Origin: Candidatus Microgenomatus auricola
Lineage (GTDB): Bacteria > Patescibacteriota > Patescibacteriia > UBA9570 > XYC2-FULL-38-9
Direction: 5' to 3'
Length of the DNA stretch: 7,974 bases
Assembly (NCBI GenBank): GCA_005239655.1
Contig: SBBP01000033.1
Coordinates: forward strand, 1 to 7,974
Both the position numbers and the translations under genes were made by a program. This document shows, in pieces, positions 6,351 to 7,974 of this stretch (the stretch's first letter is position 1; every line of letters begins with the position of its first letter). Under the pieces are notes generated by a model. That model was not told where the DNA came from and ran no database searches. It saw nothing but the letters and a program-made list of their open reading frames with translations.

Positions 6351-7974
6351 TTATCGCTCAACAACGCCCTTGCCTGAGGCTCCTTCATCATTCGGCAGGT
6401 CTGAGGTAATCCGCGACCGCTCTTCACTCAACTGTACTTCTGTGAAGGCATCCATTGCCGTCAACACGGTTTCTTTGGTGAGCACCAGTAACGAGTCCAC
6501 ATCTGACGATTTTGGCGTGACCGAAACGGCAAACGAGAGCGTGACTTCATCTCCCGCTTCAAGCGTCGAAGCCGTATACTGCACACGCCGGGTATCCGGA
6601 TCAAATGCAACTTCACTACTTGCGTCATCCTCCCATTCAACATGGTCAGGAAGTGTGGTTGTGATGCTGACATTCTTCAAATCATTCTGGTCGTGTGTCA
6701 CGCTCCACACGATGCTGTAGGTTGTTTTTTCACCGACGGTTGGTGGCAGTGGCCCTGCACCGACTTTGTGCAAATCTTCATCGTAGTATTGTCCGAACGA
6801 CTCAAATGTTAGCTTTCCTCCAACTTTGAGTTCGGCTGTTGCCTGATCGGGAAATGTGACGCTGGCGCCATTCACTCGTGCTGATGTCACTTTCGCAACC
6901 ACTTCCAACGACTGATTGGTTGCATCCGCGGTCTTGGCGAGTTGCACTGTGGTCTGCAATTTTTTTTCGTCCTGAGGTGAAATTTTTTTGATCTGTTCAA
7001 AGGTGTATTCTGTTTCACGAAAGAGTGCACCGGTAAAACTCAAAACGACATCAACCTCACGAAGTTCTGCGTCCGAGGCATTTTTGACGATAACCTCGAT
7101 CGGAACTTCGTCACCAGGCTGCACGATTGTTGGAGCGGTGATGGTGAGCTCGACTTCGGGATTCACAATAATGACTTCTGTCGTCTGCGAAACCTGGACA
7201 TGAAAACTATTGTCGATTTCTGTTACTCCAAGTTGAAAGTTGAATTCCGCTGTTTCTCCCGATTCACCGCCGAGTGACCCGGCGATGGTGAGCGTCTGCT
7301 TCTCATTCGGCTGGAGTGTATCGATGCGCCATTCCGCATTCCCACTCCAGGGTGTCTGTGACGCAGAGGTGAACGTAAATGCTTCGGGGTATGTCATCAA
7401 CAATTTGACATTCTGTAACGGAACTTTTGAGGTGTTGGTGTACGAAACGGTGTAGACCATTTCCTGGCCTGCGGCCACTTGGCTTGGCGCTTCAACGTTG
7501 ATACCGACTGTTGATGATGTAATCGTGACCGATGTCTTCGCGCTCTCTTGAAAATCTTGAGAGAAGTTACTTGGCCGATAGGTGAACAGTGCTGAAAAGT
7601 CTTTCACCGAATCTTTTTCTCCGACCAACTGCCCAACGATACGTATTTTCCCACCGGCTCCCGGTTTGACATCCTCAATGCGCCAGCTCCGCTGATGGTT
7701 GTCGACGGTTTTTGGTGTCGCACTTTGAAAGTGGAAACCGTCTGGGTAGAATACTTCAATGTCTCCGGAGGTGATATCCACATTCTTGCCATTTATGTAG
7801 GAGATTTCAATCGTGACCACGTCACCTGACGCGACGTGGCTCTCGGCGGTCATCGTGATTTCGACTTCACCAGTGCGTGGAGTGCCATCGCGAAACACAC
7901 GATACCCCAAATACACGACGGCTCCGAGGAGGACAAGAACCACGCACAGTCCCGCGATCCATCGACCGCGCGAA
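6351..7974 (-). CDS. TM-anchored protein with four DUF11/Ig-like repeats, 5' end cut by window edge
   Basis: Envelope protein, probably anchored by one N-terminal helix with the rest outside the cell; no enzyme motifs seen. The reading frame stays open to the right edge: before the first in-frame GTG (7943-7941) it continues as SRGRWIAGLC, part of the same hydrophobic helix (IAGLCVVLVLLGAVVYLGY), so the true start lies beyond the window. At least 540 residues are present. Numbering from the GTG, there are four beta-sandwich repeats at about 26-141, 146-258, 263-373 and 377-505. Repeats 1 and 2 are clearly related: both have a V-A-x-G opening, an SY-x-N strand, W-R-I-(E/D) and an I-x-G-x-L-x-GE stretch. 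Repeat 4 opens with GPLPPTVGEKTTYSIVW and includes LPDHVEW and FDPDTRRVQYT, a pattern typical of DUF11-like domains. The tail is polar with no LPxTG sorting motif. Likely a structural or adhesive surface protein (inference). Confidence 0.85.
   Translation of the reverse strand, partial: SRGRWIAGLCVVLVLLGAVVYLGYRVFRDGTPRTGEVEITMTAESHVASGDVVTIEISYINGKNVDITSGDIEVFYPDGFHFQSATPKTVDNHQRSWRIEDVKPGAGGKIRIVGQLVGEKDSVKDFSALFTYRPSNFSQDFQESAKTSVTITSSTVGINVEAPSQVAAGQEMVYTVSYTNTSKVPLQNVKLLMTYPEAFTFTSASQTPWSGNAEWRIDTLQPNEKQTLTIAGSLGGESGETAEFNFQLGVTEIDNSFHVQVSQTTEVIIVNPEVELTITAPTIVQPGDEVPIEVIVKNASDAELREVDVVLSFTGALFRETEYTFEQIKKISPQDEKKLQTTVQLAKTADATNQSLEVVAKVTSARVNGASVTFPDQATAELKVGGKLTFESFGQYYDEDLHKVGAGPLPPTVGEKTTYSIVWSVTHDQNDLKNVSITTTLPDHVEWEDDASSEVAFDPDTRRVQYTASTLEAGDEVTLSFAVSVTPKSSDVDSLLVLTKETVLTAMDAFTEVQLSEERSRITSDLPNDEGASGKGVVER

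Noticed and set aside
7604..7792. Second minus-strand frame of 62 codons inside the Ig-repeat gene.
   Set aside because: Out of frame with the clear repeat protein, no start signal, no motif.
7941..7943. GTG at 7943 as the start of the repeat protein.
   Set aside because: The frame stays open to the edge and the residues before it belong to the same hydrophobic helix, so the start is probably outside the window.

Overview
The window looks like a piece of a Patescibacteria (Candidate Phyla Radiation) chromosome. This rests on three things: a large DUF4012 membrane protein; a TM-anchored protein made of DUF11/Ig-like repeats, with a GPLPPTVGE-type fourth repeat that I recall from that lineage; and a MurJ homologue with the variant helix-2 sequence I recall from it (FNLLVLGALSASF). 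Base composition is mixed, roughly half GC by eye. TGA is used as a normal stop codon and TGG as Trp, so the UGA-to-Gly code of Gracilibacteria/Absconditabacteria does not apply. The exact lineage cannot be fixed from this window.

All six genes lie on the minus strand and are packed almost without gaps, so the window reads from right to left. Right part (6351-7974): the 3' part of a secreted, membrane-anchored protein with four Ig-like repeats; its start is beyond the window edge. It is followed 3 bases later by tgt (5205-6347), a complete tRNA-guanine transglycosylase. A 20-base gap follows. It holds a good extended -10 element (TGATATACT) that shares its first three bases with the tgt stop codon, and it probably starts a new transcript.

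Left part (1-5184): four genes that look like one operon: a class I SAM methyltransferase, a GT4 glycosyltransferase (joined by a 4-base ATGA overlap), the DUF4012 protein (start overlapping the glycosyltransferase end by 65 bases), and a MurJ/MviN-type lipid-linked glycan flippase cut off by the left edge. Together they suggest a cell-surface glycan module: a sugar-adding enzyme, a possible modifying methyltransferase, a flippase for a lipid-linked precursor, and a membrane protein of unknown function with a large external domain. The joint role is an inference.

No RNA genes, mobile elements, CRISPR arrays or convincing intrinsic terminators were seen. No stretch over 20 bases lacks a gene. 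The points most worth a second look are an eight-A run inside the glycosyltransferase/DUF4012 overlap, where loss of one A would fuse the two proteins; the missing cavity arginines in MurJ; and a changed substrate-pocket sequence in Tgt.
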